NCBI RefSeq assembly: GCF_018449525.1
Contig: NZ_JAAVUS010000003.1
Location: forward strand, 524,883 to 588,882
Length of the DNA stretch: 64,000 nucleotides
Direction: 5' to 3'
Source of the DNA: Bradyrhizobium sp. dw_78
Lineage (GTDB): Bacteria > Pseudomonadota > Alphaproteobacteria > Rhizobiales > Xanthobacteraceae
Part shown: piece after piece, positions 19,679 through 29,000 of the stretch
Numbering within the stretch: position 1 is the stretch's first letter
How the letters are laid out: the number at the start of each line of letters is the position of its first letter
Made by a program: the position numbers and the translations under genes
Notes under the pieces: generated by a model
The model's input: only the letters and a program-made list of their open reading frames with translations
Told to the model about the DNA's origin: nothing
Database searches by the model: none

Positions 19679-20302
19679 ATGCTTGGCCGCCCCAAAATCG
19701 TTCTTGCTTCCGGTTCGCCGCGACGGCTCAGCCTGCTCAACCAGGCCGGCATCGAGCCTGACGCCTTGCGCCCGGCCGATGTCGATGAAACGCCGCGGCG
19801 GGCGGAATTGCCGCGCGCCTGCGCCAACCGGCTGGCCCGCGCCAAGGCCGACGCCGCGCTCAAATCGGTGCAACTCGACGACGAATTGCGCGGATCGTTC
19901 ATCCTCGCGGCCGACACCGTGGTCGCGGTCGGCCGCCGCATCCTGCCCAAGGCCAATCTGGTCGACGAAGCCTCGCAGTGCCTTCGGATGCTGTCCGGGC
20001 GCAATCACCGCGTCTACACCGCGATCTGCCTGGTGACGCCCAAGGAGGCCTTTCGCCAGCGCCTGGTGGAGACCCGCGTGCGCTTCAAGCGCCTCAGCGA
20101 GGATGATATCCAAGCCTATATCGGCTCCGGCGAATGGCGCGGCAAGGCTGGCGGCTACGCCGTGCAGGGCATCGCCGGATCGTTCGTGGTCAAGATGGTC
20201 GGCTCCTACACCAATGTCGTCGGCCTGCCGCTGTACGAGTCGATTTCACTGCTCGGCGGCGAGGGCTTTCCGATCCGTTTCGGCTGGTTGAATGCCAGCT
20301 AA
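19679..20302 (+). CDS. maf: Maf-like nucleotide pyrophosphatase
   Basis: The 207-residue Maf/YhdE/YceF-type enzyme hydrolyses non-canonical or methylated nucleoside triphosphates to monophosphates. The signature [16 protein letters not shown] opens the protein, then the metal site [14 protein letters not shown], then [18 protein letters not shown] and NVVGLPLYE. The PRADVDET-type motif (PADVDETP) is present. I choose ATG 19679; the longer frame from 19601 has no family residues. Its last 11 bases overlap yacG, so the two are translationally coupled, as in many alphaproteobacteria. Confidence 0.95.
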   Translation: MLGRPKIVLASGSPRRLSLLNQAGIEPDALRPADVDETPRRAELPRACANRLARAKADAALKSVQLDDELRGSFILAADTVVAVGRRILPKANLVDEASQCLRMLSGRNHRVYTAICLVTPKEAFRQRLVETRVRFKRLSEDDIQAYIGSGEWRGKAGGYAVQGIAGSFVVKMVGSYTNVVGLPLYESISLLGGEGFPIRFGWLNAS

Positions 20303-20522
20303 GCCGCGAGGCGCGGGCCGCTCCGGCAAGGGGGCAGCCGGCCGGTCCGCCGGGCCGCCAACCAAGGCCTCGGCGAAAACTTGCCCGATCTGCGGCAAAC
20401 CCGCTTCCGAAGCCACGCTGCCGTTTTGTTCTCCGCGCTGCCGGGACGTCGACCTGAACCGATGGCTGTCCGGCTCCTACGCCATTCCCGGCCGTCCGGA
20501 AGATGACGAAGAGGCGGAATAA
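20292..20522 (+). CDS. yacG: DNA gyrase inhibitor YacG (zinc-binding)
   Basis: The 76-residue protein has the YacG zinc knuckle CPICGKPA (Cys-x2-Cys) and [17 protein letters not shown] (Cys-x3-Cys), followed by [12 protein letters not shown]. YacG binds GyrB and blocks DNA binding of gyrase in E. coli. The N-terminal 28 residues are a Gly/Ala/Lys-rich extension that is longer than in the E. coli protein. The start ATG 20292 overlaps the end of maf. Confidence 0.93.
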   Translation: MPAKPRGAGRSGKGAAGRSAGPPTKASAKTCPICGKPASEATLPFCSPRCRDVDLNRWLSGSYAIPGRPEDDEEAE

Positions 20523-20623
20523 GCGTTATTTCCGTGTTATTTGGCGATATTGCCGGACGGGTGGACAGGGCGGTCCGACCTCACTATAAACCGCCCGCTC
20601 CGGGGCCTTCGGCGTCCCGAAGT

Positions 20624-20699
20624 GCCCAGGTAGCTCAGTTGGTAGAGCATGCGACTGAAAATCGCAGTGTCGGTGGTTCGATCCCGCCCCTGGGCACCA
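20624..20699 (+). tRNA. tRNA-Phe (anticodon GAA)
   Basis: A complete 76-nt cloverleaf: acceptor GCCCAGG/CCTGGGC, D-arm TAGCTCAGTTGGTAGAGCA, anticodon stem TGCGA/TCGCA around CTGAAAA (GAA), variable loop, T-arm GTGGTTCGATCCCGC and encoded ACCA end. It reads phenylalanine codons UUC/UUU. No integrase or island borders it. Confidence 0.98.
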
Positions 20700-21042
20700 T
20701 TTTCCGGTCATCTGGAATCGCGTTTCACGGCTGATGAAGCTCCGTGTGGCTTCCGAAAATTGCCGCGACGGCTCTGTCGGAGCAATTTTGATACGCACCC
20801 CATGCGTTTCTGGCACTACCGAAAGACGCATTTATAGCGTTTTCAAGTGATGCCGGATGCCGATTCGCATGACGGCGGTGCCGTCAAGGCAGGCTTCGTC
20901 GACTGCGGTCTTCCGTCCATCAGGAGCGAAAAGGCTCCGGTGACGGCGAGGGATCGGGGGGCTTTACAGGTTTTGCAAGCTGCGCGCATGGTTCCAGCGG
21001 AAACCGACGTGACGCGCGGTCAAAGGGGAGTTCTTGGGTTCA
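20700..21042. other. Non-coding stretch with a decayed repeat copy
   Basis: The 343 bp between tRNA-Phe and the MFS gene hold a weak copy of the dispersed repeat at about 20835-20876 (TATAGCGTTTTCAAGTGATG) and no credible gene. The ribosome site AAAGGGGAG of the MFS gene lies at its right end. Confidence 0.5.
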
Positions 21043-22392
21043 ATGTCGTCTGTTGCTGTGGAAACGTCTATCGCCGCGCCGGTCAATCCACGCTCCCGCG
21101 TGATCCTCGCCAGCCTCATCGGCACCACCGTCGAGTTCTACGATTTTTATGTCTATGCGACAGCGGCGGTGCTGGTTTTCCCTCATTTGTTCTTTCCGGC
21201 CGGCAACGACAGAACGGCGTTGCTGGCGTCGTTCGCGGTGTTCGGCGCGGCAATGATCGCCCGGCCGCTCGGCGCGATCTTTTTCGGACATCTCGGCGAC
21301 AAGCGGGGCCGCAAGATCACGCTGGTCGGCGCGCTGTTGACGATGGGGATCGCGACTTTCCTCATCGGCCTGCTTCCGACCTATTCCGTCGCTGGCTGGT
21401 TCGCTCCCGCATTGCTGGTTCTGCTGCGCCTGGCGCAAGGATTTGCGCTCGGCGGCGAGTGGAGCGGCGCGGCGCTGGTGGCCACGGAAAATGCGCCAAA
21501 GGGCAAGCGCGCGATCTTCGGGACTTTTCCGCAACTCGGCGCACCGCTCGGTTTCGTCATCGCCAACGGCCTTTTTTTGATGATCGCGGCGATCTTGCCG
21601 TCCAACGATCCATCGCGGCCGTCGGATGCTTTTCTCGCCTGGGGATGGCGCATTCCATTCCTGTTCTCGGCGGTGATGGTCATCGTCGGTTTGTGGGTCC
21701 GCCTGAATCTCGTTGAAAGCAAAGCATTCGAACGAACCGTGAGGACGGGGCAGGTTCACAAGGTGCCGCTCGCTGCGGCGATCAGGACTTACTGGAAGGA
21801 ACTGATCCTCGGCACCTTCTACATGCTGGCCACCTATGTGCTGTTCTATCTGATGACCACGTTTTCGCTCAGCTACGGGCGTGCGGCGGTCAACGGCGCG
21901 CTGCCCGGCCTCGGCTATGACTACCGAACGTTCGTCCTGATGATGATCGTCGGCGTGGTGTTCTTCGGAATCTTCACGCTCCTTTCCGGTCCCTGGGCCG
22001 ATCGATGGGGACGCCGCAAGACGCTGATCTGGATCACGGTCGCCATCGCCATCTTTGGTGTGGTCTGGGTGCCGATGCTGGCGGCCGGCTTTGCCGGCGT
22101 CATGGCGTGGCTGATTCTTGGGTTCGCCCTCATGGGCATGACGTTCGGACCCATGGGCGCTCTGCTTCCCGAACTGTTTCCGGCGAATGTCCGCTACACG
22201 GGCTCGGGCATTTCATACAATGTCTCGTCGATCCTGGGTGCCGCCGTGGCTCCTTTCATCGCGGTCGCGCTTTGGAGCGCCGGCGGTGGAAGTCCGTTCC
22301 TGGTCGGCATCTATCTTTCCGCCATGGCGGTTCTGACGTTGCTGGCGCTGCTGATCGGCAAGGAAACAAAGGACGTCGATATCGACGCGTAG
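21043..22392 (+). CDS. MHS-family MFS transporter (proline/betaine or shikimate type)
   Basis: The 449-residue permease has twelve likely helices and the metabolite:H+ symporter signature: GTTVEFYDFYVYATAAVLVF at helix 1, then PLGAIFFGHLGDKRGRKITL (motif A) and RLAQGFALGGEWSGAALVATE at helix 4. These residues are typical of ProP/ShiA/KgtP-like uptake systems for organic acids or osmolytes. Substrate is undetermined. The start ATG 21043 has AAAGGGGAG 13 bases upstream; a TTG at 21034 is also possible but too close to that site. The gene is alone and appears to end in the hairpin at 22426-22446. Confidence 0.92.
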   Translation: MSSVAVETSIAAPVNPRSRVILASLIGTTVEFYDFYVYATAAVLVFPHLFFPAGNDRTALLASFAVFGAAMIARPLGAIFFGHLGDKRGRKITLVGALLTMGIATFLIGLLPTYSVAGWFAPALLVLLRLAQGFALGGEWSGAALVATENAPKGKRAIFGTFPQLGAPLGFVIANGLFLMIAAILPSNDPSRPSDAFLAWGWRIPFLFSAVMVIVGLWVRLNLVESKAFERTVRTGQVHKVPLAAAIRTYWKELILGTFYMLATYVLFYLMTTFSLSYGRAAVNGALPGLGYDYRTFVLMMIVGVVFFGIFTLLSGPWADRWGRRKTLIWITVAIAIFGVVWVPMLAAGFAGVMAWLILGFALMGMTFGPMGALLPELFPANVRYTGSGISYNVSSILGAAVAPFIAVALWSAGGGSPFLVGIYLSAMAVLTLLALLIGKETKDVDIDA

Positions 22393-22425
22393 GGATTAAG
22401 CGGCAACAGAGCTCGCGTGGCGAGG

Positions 22426-22446
22426 GGGAGCTGTCTCCCATTTTTC
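22426..22446 (+). terminator. Rho-independent-type terminator after the MFS gene
   Basis: GGGAG, loop CTGT and CTCCC make a short GC stem followed by ATTTTTCTT. It sits 34 bp after the MFS stop codon. Confidence 0.6.
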
Positions 22447-22669
22447 TTCAAGAAGTTAAGCCCTTGCAGGCAAGTATGCTTGCTCGACTGTTCGGCACGG
22501 GTAGGCAAAATGCCGGATCTGGTGGTACGTCCAATGGAGCGCGCTTGTTCGCGGCTTTCTCTCCGCGTGCGGTGGATTCCTGCCGATGTGCGCGATAACT
22601 TAATTTACCGAGCGCTCCACTTTCCGCTGGGCGGGACGATGCTCTCCTGAACATTCGGAGGCCGGCGCC

Positions 22670-23014
22670 GTGAAGACCATTGCACTTCTGTTCGGACTAA
22701 GTGTTCTTTCAACACCGGCGCTTGCACAAACCATCAGCGCCACCGAAGCTTCAGCGCATGTTGGTGAGACAGTCACCGTAAGAGGCGTGGTCGATGAGGT
22801 GCATACCACCGGGCGCGGTACCACGTTTCTGGACCTCGGCGGTACGTATCCGGACGAGGCCTTTACCGGCGTCATATTTTCGGAAGATGCGGGAGCGTTT
22901 CCGAACGCACAGTCGCTTGAAGGCAGAACCGTTGACATCAGGGGCCCTGTGCAACTCTATCACGGCAGGCCCGAAATTATCTTGCGGTCGGCCACTCAGC
23001 TGAAGCCGGAATGA
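22670..23014 (+). CDS. Small exported protein with a likely OB-fold
   Basis: The 114-residue protein has a typical signal peptide, KTIALLFGLSVLSTPALAQ, with cleavage after ALA. The rest is beta-rich and matches OB-fold nucleic-acid-binding-like sequence: ASAHVGETVTVRGVVDEVHT, FLDLGGTYPDEAFTGVIF, and VDIRGPVQLYHGRPEIILRS. Exported OB-fold proteins of this size are known but mostly uncharacterised. The start GTG 22670 has CGGAGG eight bases upstream. It is a single gene between the MFS transporter and a flavoprotein. Confidence 0.83.
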   Translation: MKTIALLFGLSVLSTPALAQTISATEASAHVGETVTVRGVVDEVHTTGRGTTFLDLGGTYPDEAFTGVIFSEDAGAFPNAQSLEGRTVDIRGPVQLYHGRPEIILRSATQLKPE

Positions 23015-23101
23015 CGTGGCTTCGGCCGTTGCCGTCCGTGATGTGCTGCGAAATAGGCAGCACATTGAGCAAATTTGCTGCTTCGCGACGGCTGCGCGGA
23101 T

Positions 23102-24667
23102 ATGCGATCAATGCGGGGAACCGCACAGGACGCCGCCGCGATGGACCAGGACGGATCGAGAGACGCGAAGGCCCCGATATCGAGGGATCGGACCGCCCGT
23201 TCGGGAAACCGCGCCGATCTTGCCGCTCTCAGCGCCCGCGCGCGGGCCGATCTCGCCAGCCTGAGTTATCCCACGACGGGCTGGGTCACCAGGTCCACCA
23301 CCAGATCCGGCATGCCGGTCCATGCCGTGGTGATCGTCGGTGGCGGACAGTCGGGTCTTGCGATTGCCGCCGCCCTGCGGCGCGACGGTGTCGAGGATGT
23401 CGTCATCCTCGACAAGTCGCCTGCCGGCCGGGAAGGCGTCTGGGACGATTTCGCCCGCATGGAGGAATTGCGGACGCCGAAGGCGCTCAACGGCATGGAA
23501 TTCGGCTGCCCCAGTCTTTCGGTGCAGGCCTGGTACAGCGAAACCTACGGGGCCGACGCCTGGGCCGCGCTGGACCGCATTCCGCGATTGGACTGGGCGG
23601 ATTATCTCCGCTGGTATCAGGCGACTCTCGAGATCAAGATCGAGAACGATACCCTGGTGACGGACATCCGCGCCGCGACGGGGGAGCCCGGCCTCTTGGA
23701 GGTGGTTGCCCAGGCCGGCGCGCGGACGGTGCTATGGACCGCGCGCACGGTCGTTATCGCGTCGGGCTTCGACGGTGCGGGCGCGTGGCGCGTGCCTGCC
23801 CTTGTCAGCGACTCGCTGCCGCGCGACCGCTACAGCCATAGCAACGGACCGGTCGATTTCGCGCGGCTCCGGGGCGCCAGAATTGCCATTCTCGGCAATG
23901 GAGCGTCGGCGTTCGACAATGCCAATGCGGCGCTCGCCGCAGGTGCTGCGCGGGTCGATCTTTGCTTCCGCCGCGACAGGCTGCCGCGATTCAACCCGCA
24001 TCGTTATCTCGAGACCGCCGGAACGATGACGCACTTCTCCCGGCTCGATCCCGCAATACGCTGGCGCGTGGCGCGCTATATGCGGCTGGTCGATCAGCCG
24101 CCGCCTCCGCGGGGTTTCCGGACAGCGCTGGCCCATCCCGATTTCCATCTGCACCCGGCCTGTCCCTGGCTCTCCGTGGCGCTGCAGGGAACGGAGGTCG
24201 CCGTGGAAACCCCGCAAGGGCGGCTGTTGTGCGACCATCTGCTCTGCGCGACCGGCCTTGTCGTCGATCTTGCTGCGCGCCCCGAACTGAGTTCGCTCGC
24301 CTCGCAGATCGCGCTGTGGCGCGATCGCTACCAGCCGGAGCCCGACGAGGCCGACGAGCGGCTTGGCGCCTATCCGTTCGTCGCGCCCGACTTCAGCTTT
24401 GATCCGCGCGACGAAGCGTCGGCCTGGGTCAGCCGGGTTTTCTGTTTCAATTTCGCCAGCGCCGTCAGCCACGGTCCGCACATGACCTCGATCAGCGGGC
24501 ATAGGCATGCGCTGCCGCAGCTGGTGCGCGGCGTGACCGGCCGTCTCTTCGAGCAGCAGGCCGGCAGCTTTCTCGGCCGGTTCATCGATTACGCCGACCC
24601 CGACCTCGATGTGCCGCTCGACTTCGAATTGACCCATGCCGCCCCGTTCACCTCTGGCCAGAAATGA
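23102..24667 (+). CDS. FAD/NAD(P)-binding protein, flavin-monooxygenase-like
   Basis: The protein of about 521 residues has an FAD-binding site VVIVGGGQSGLAIAAALRRD, then VILDKSPAGREGVWDDFA. It has a second dinucleotide site ARIAILGNGASAFDNANAAL (NADPH). Between them lie the aromatic- and Arg-rich segments usual for class B monooxygenases, but the BVMO fingerprint FxGxxxHxxxWP is absent, so the reaction is open. The first 40 or so residues are not conserved-looking. ATG 23102, 23111 and 23141 are all possible starts; the last has the best AGGACG site. It ends 8 bp before the AllA-like gene, so the two probably form one operon. Confidence 0.88.
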   Translation: MRSMRGTAQDAAAMDQDGSRDAKAPISRDRTARSGNRADLAALSARARADLASLSYPTTGWVTRSTTRSGMPVHAVVIVGGGQSGLAIAAALRRDGVEDVVILDKSPAGREGVWDDFARMEELRTPKALNGMEFGCPSLSVQAWYSETYGADAWAALDRIPRLDWADYLRWYQATLEIKIENDTLVTDIRAATGEPGLLEVVAQAGARTVLWTARTVVIASGFDGAGAWRVPALVSDSLPRDRYSHSNGPVDFARLRGARIAILGNGASAFDNANAALAAGAARVDLCFRRDRLPRFNPHRYLETAGTMTHFSRLDPAIRWRVARYMRLVDQPPPPRGFRTALAHPDFHLHPACPWLSVALQGTEVAVETPQGRLLCDHLLCATGLVVDLAARPELSSLASQIALWRDRYQPEPDEADERLGAYPFVAPDFSFDPRDEASAWVSRVFCFNFASAVSHGPHMTSISGHRHALPQLVRGVTGRLFEQQAGSFLGRFIDYADPDLDVPLDFELTHAAPFTSGQK

Positions 24668-24674
24668 GATCGCC

Positions 24675-25178
24675 ATGAGCACCGTTACCAGCACTGTTGA
24701 AACCGTCACCGTTCCGGTCGCCGAATTGACGCCGGAAGCTTTCGCGCCCTATGGCTCCGTGATCGTGCCGATGGAGGACGGCGTGCCGTTCGGTTCGGCG
24801 GATGCGCAACTTGATCTGTCCGGCGGCACGCCCCGCTTTTACGCGATGCGTATTCCGGCCCGCGGCCTGACGATCAGCCGCATCACCCGGCACAAGGCCG
24901 TCACCCAGGCCCTGGCCTCCGTGGGCGGAAATAGCTGGTATCTCGGTGTCGCCCCGCCCGGGGCGGCGGACGTTCCGGCGTTCGAGGCCATTCAGGTGTT
25001 CCGCGTTCCGGGCACGGTCGCCGTCGCGCTCAAAAAGGGCACCTGGCATGCAGGGCCGCTTTTCGAGGGCGAGGCACAGAGTTTCTTCAACCTTGAATTG
25101 GCCGATACCAACATCGTCGACCACGATACCTGCGACCTTGCGAAACATTACGGCCGGATTCTCGGCCCGGTCGGCTGA
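24675..25178 (+). CDS. allA: Ureidoglycolate lyase-like protein
   Basis: The 167-residue cupin-fold protein resembles AllA, which cleaves ureidoglycolate to glyoxylate and urea in purine/allantoin catabolism. The typical segments are visible: ELTPEAFAPYGSVI, FYAMRIPARGLTISRITRHK, LASVGGNSWYLGVAP, FRVPGTVAVALKKGTWHAGP and the NLELADTNIVDHDT end. The C-terminus is short and the neighbours are not purine genes, so the true substrate may differ. The start ATG 24675 lies 8 bp after the flavoprotein stop with GAGAT as the ribosome site. The pairing with a flavoprotein suggests a role in oxidation of a heterocyclic or ureido compound. Confidence 0.87.
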   Translation: MSTVTSTVETVTVPVAELTPEAFAPYGSVIVPMEDGVPFGSADAQLDLSGGTPRFYAMRIPARGLTISRITRHKAVTQALASVGGNSWYLGVAPPGAADVPAFEAIQVFRVPGTVAVALKKGTWHAGPLFEGEAQSFFNLELADTNIVDHDTCDLAKHYGRILGPVG

Positions 25179-25202
25179 GACCGCCGCACGCGGCCTTAAC
25201 GC

Positions 25203-25844
25203 TTACGCGATGGTCCGGCGCTGCTCGATGCCTTTGTGCGTCGTGTCCTTGCGTTTCGCCTTCGGCTTTTTCTCGAACGATTCGATGACGGTGCGCGCGG
25301 TGTGGATGAATTCGGCGCTGGGGCCTTTCCGGCCCGCGGTCACGCGGCAGACCCGCGCGCCTTCCAGAAGCAGCGTGAGCGTGTCGGCGAGCGCCTCGGA
25401 TTGAACGACGCCGGCGGCGCGGCACAGCGCCGCCAGGCGGTCGCGGTGATGGATCTTCAATTGTTCGATCAGTTTTCGGGCCGGATGATTGTCCTCCGTC
25501 AACTCGACGGCGACATTGGCGAGATCGCAGCCGCGGCCGTCCGCGCTGACGCATTCGGCCGCGCGCATCAGCCAGTCGTCCAGCTGGGCCTGCGAATCGC
25601 CCGGATGGTCGCGCGCGATCTCCTGCCACATCGTCTCGCCTTCCGCCGCGACGGTCCGCACATAGGCGAGAATGAGTTCGTCCTTGGATTCGAAATGCCG
25701 GTAGAGCGTCATCTTGTTGGTGCCGGCCGCGTCGGCGATGGTGTCGACGCCGACCCCGCGAATGCCGTGCCGATGAAACAGCTCGCGCGCCGCGGCGATA
25801 ATGCGTTCGCGCGGCCGGACGATTGCGGCAGGGACCCCGGACAT
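25203..25844 (-). CDS. TetR-family repressor of the RND pump
   Basis: The 213-residue regulator has the TetR HTH: RERIIAAARELFHRHGIRGV, GVDTIADAAGTNKMTLYRHF then SKDELILAY. The ligand domain has a conserved-looking Asp/Cys region (VSADGRGCDLANVAVEL). The gene is divergent from an RND pump and the intergenic region holds two palindromic sites built on the same half TGTTACC, so it is almost certainly the pump repressor and probably self-regulating. The start ATG 25844 lies right at the end of the ORF; the ribosome site GGGACGTG is close. It converges on the AllA-like gene. Confidence 0.9.
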   Translation of the reverse strand: MSGVPAAIVRPRERIIAAARELFHRHGIRGVGVDTIADAAGTNKMTLYRHFESKDELILAYVRTVAAEGETMWQEIARDHPGDSQAQLDDWLMRAAECVSADGRGCDLANVAVELTEDNHPARKLIEQLKIHHRDRLAALCRAAGVVQSEALADTLTLLLEGARVCRVTAGRKGPSAEFIHTARTVIESFEKKPKAKRKDTTHKGIEQRRTIA

Positions 25845-25880
25845 TTCACGTCCCCTTGCGGGTTTTCATGGCACCACTAC

Positions 25881-25932
25881 TTGACCTAAATGTTACCGAT
25901 CGGTAACATGGCCTGTTACTGATGGGTAACAT
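25881..25932 (+). promoter_or_regulatory. Two palindromic operators overlapping a sigma-70-like promoter
   Basis: ATGTTACCGATCGGTAACAT at 25890-25909 is a perfect 20-bp palindrome. A second site, TGTTACTGATGGGTAACAT at 25914-25932, has the same half-sites in imperfect form 24 bp further on. A TTGACC box at 25881-25886 and TAACAT at 25904-25909 with a 17-bp spacer could be the pump promoter, with the first operator overlapping the -10. The neighbouring TetR is the expected binder. Confidence 0.85.
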
Positions 25933-25947
25933 CGCGGCGTACTTAAC

Positions 25948-26007
25948 GTCAAGACACCGAATATCAAAACACCAAACATCAAGACATCGAACGTCAAGGT
26001 CGGAAAG
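25948..26007 (+). repeat. 15-bp direct tandem repeat in the RND leader (about four units)
   Basis: Units GTCAAGACACCGAAT, ATCAAAACACCAAAC, ATCAAGACATCGAAC and GTCAAGGTCGGAAAG follow each other head to tail between the operators and the RND start. The first three are close copies; the fourth is diverged and contains the ribosome site. The repeat lies in the 5' leader and keeps no reading frame with family sequence. Confidence 0.75.
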
Positions 26008-26011
26008 CTTC

Positions 26012-29000
26012 ATGGTCAATTTCTTCATTCACCGTCCGATCTTCGCATCGTCCATTGCCGTGATCATGGTGCTGGCCGGAGCCATCTGTTATTTCCTGCT
26101 GCCGGTTTCACAATTTCCGGACATCACGCCGCCGCAGGTCGTGGTCAGCGCGACCTATCCGGGCGCGAGCGCGCAAGTCGTCGCCGATACGGTGACCACG
26201 CCGCTTGAACAGCAGATCAACGGCGTGCAGGGGATGACGTATATGTCGTCCGCCAGTTCCAATGACGGCTCGTCCACGATCACGATCACCTTCGATGTCG
26301 GCTACCCCTTGAGCATTGCCGCGGTCGACGTACAAAACCGCGTGGCGCAGGCCGCCGCTTCGCTGCCGCCGATCGTCAACCAGGCTGGCGTCATCATCAA
26401 GAAGCAGAATCCCAATTTCGTGCTGATCGTGAACCTGGTCTCGCCGGATCGCTCGGTCGATCCGGTCGCGCTCAGCAATTACGCCTATTTGCAGGTGGTC
26501 GATCCCTTGAAGCGCGTGCCCGGCGTCGGCGACGTGCAGATTTTCGGCGAGCGGCGCTATTCGATGCGGGTCTGGCTCGACCCGGACAAGCTCGCCAAGC
26601 TCGGCATCACCGCCGTCGATGTGCAGAACGCCGTGGCCGAACAGAACGTCCAGGTCGCAGCCGGCAAGATCGGCGAGTCGCCGTCGCCTCCCGGCACGGC
26701 GTTCGAGATGCAGGTCAACGCCACCGGGCGTTTGAGCGATCCCGAGCAGTTCAAGGACATCATCGTCCGCTCCGATCCCGCGACCGGCTCGATCGTGCGG
26801 CTGCGCGACGTCGCCCGCGTCGAACTCGGCGCGTTGCAATATTCCTCCACCGCCGTGTTCGGCGCCGACCCGACCGTGGTGCTCGGCGTGTTCCAGATGC
26901 CGGGCTCGAACGCGCTCGACCTGCAGCAGCACGTCAAGGACAAGATGGAGGAGCTGTCCAAGCGGTTCCCGAAGGGGATCGCTTATGCGATGCATTACGA
27001 CACCACGCGGTTCGTCTCGGCGGCCAAGCGTGACGTGATCATCACGCTGGTCGAGGCGCTGATCCTCGTCGTGCTGGTGGTCTTTATTTTCCTGCAGAAC
27101 TGGCGGACCACGCTGATTCCGACCATCGCCATCCCGGTGTCGCTGATCGCGACGCTCGCGGTGATGGAGATGATGGGCTTTTCGATGAACATGCTGAGCC
27201 TGCTCGGCATGGTGCTCGCGATCGGGCTCGTCGTCGACGACGCGATCGTGGTGGTCGAAAACGTCGAGCGGCAGCTGGAAAACGGCCTGCCGCCGCTGCG
27301 CGCCGCGCAGGCGGCGATGGCCGAAGTGACGGGGCCCATCATCGCGACGACCGCGGTGCTGATGGCGGTGTTCGTTCCGGTTGCCTTCATCCCCGGCGTG
27401 GCCGGCCGGCTCTACAATCAGTTCGCGCTGACGGTCGCGATCTCGGTCGGTATCTCCGCGTTCAACTCGCTGACCTTGAGCCCGGCCTTGAGCGCCGCGT
27501 TGCTGCGGCACCGGCCGCCGCCCAATTTTGCGCCATTCCGCTGGTTCAATCAGGGGTTCGACTGGCTCTCGCATAGTTACGCCGGCATGGTGCGCGGCCT
27601 GATCCGGCTGCGCTGGGCGATCCTGGGCCTGTTCGTGGTGGTGTTGGGGGCGACCGTCTATTTGTCGCAGCGCATTCCATCGAGCTTCCTTCCCGTGGAA
27701 GATCAGGGCTACTTCTTTGTCGTGATCCAGCTTCCGGACGGTGCGTCGCTGCAGCGGACCGACGAGGTTGCCGAGAAGGTCCGCCAGGTCCTGCAAAGCA
27801 CGCCGGGCATCGACATCGTCGGTTCGATCACCGGGCTCAACTTCCTCACCAACGCGTCGCAGTCAAACTCGGCGGTGGAGTTCGCGATCCTGAAGCCTTG
27901 GGACGAGCGGCCGCCTTCGCAGAGCGCCATGCGCCTGGTTGCGGAAGTGCGGCCGAAATTGCTGGCGATCCCCGAGGCGATGGCGCTCAGTTTCGACCCG
28001 CCCTCGATTCCGGGTCTCGGCACCATGGGCGGATTCGAATTCCAGGTCGAGGATCTGACCGGGCGAGGCGCCTTCGCGCTGAACGAGGCCACGCAAGCCC
28101 TGATCGCCGAGGCGCGGAAGCAGCCCGAGCTCAATCCGATGCAGCTGTTCTCGTCGTTCTCGACCTCGACGCCGCAGTACAACTATGACCTCGACCGTAC
28201 CAAGGCGAAGCTGCTCGGTCTCAACATCCCCGACGTCTTCAACACGCTGCAGATCTTCCTCGGCTCGCTCTACGTCAACGACTTCAACCTGTTCGGCCGC
28301 ACCTTCCGCGTGACGTTGCAGGCGGATACCGACCGGCGCGCCGCGGCCAGCGATCTGTCGCGGCTCTATGTGCGCAATGCCAGCGGCGGCATGGTGCCGC
28401 TGAGTACGCTCGGCCAGTTGAAGCCGATCGTCGGTCCGGAGACCGTGCCGCATTACAACAATTACGGTTCGGCCCTGATCAATGGCGGGCCCGCGCCCGG
28501 CTACAGTTCGGGGCAGGCGGTCACCGCCATGGAGCGGGCCGCTGCGATCGCGTTGCCGCGCGATTTCGCGTTCGAATGGACGGGCATCACCTTCCAGGAA
28601 TTGAAAGCGGGATCGATCGCCACCATCGTCTTCATCCTGGCGATCGTGTTCGTGTTCCTGATCCTGGCCGCGCAATATGAGAGCTGGTCGATGCCGTTCA
28701 TGGTGCTGTTCGCGGTGCCGCTGGCGTTGTTCGGCGCGTTCCTGGCGCTGTTCGTGCGGGGTCTGCAGACCGACGTCTATTCGCAAATCGGCTTCGTGAT
28801 GTTGATCGGATTGTCGGCCAAGAACGCCATTCTGATCGTCGAGTTCGCCAAGCGGCGCCGGCTGGAGGGATTGAGCATCGTGGATGCGGCGATGGAAGCC
28901 GCGCGGCTGCGGCTCCGTCCGATCCTGATGACGGCGTTTGCGTTCATCCTGGGCGTCGTGCCCTTGATGATCGCCACCGGCGCCGGCGCAGCGAGCCGCC

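Noticed and set aside
22393..22669. Short ORFs between the MFS transporter and the OB-fold protein
   Set aside because: Translations are low-complexity or Arg/Ser-rich with no ribosome site; only a terminator and the ribosome site of the next gene are supported.
26108..27796. Long minus-strand open frame opposite the RND pump
   Set aside because: Same reason: antisense shadow, rich in His and Arg with no family residues.
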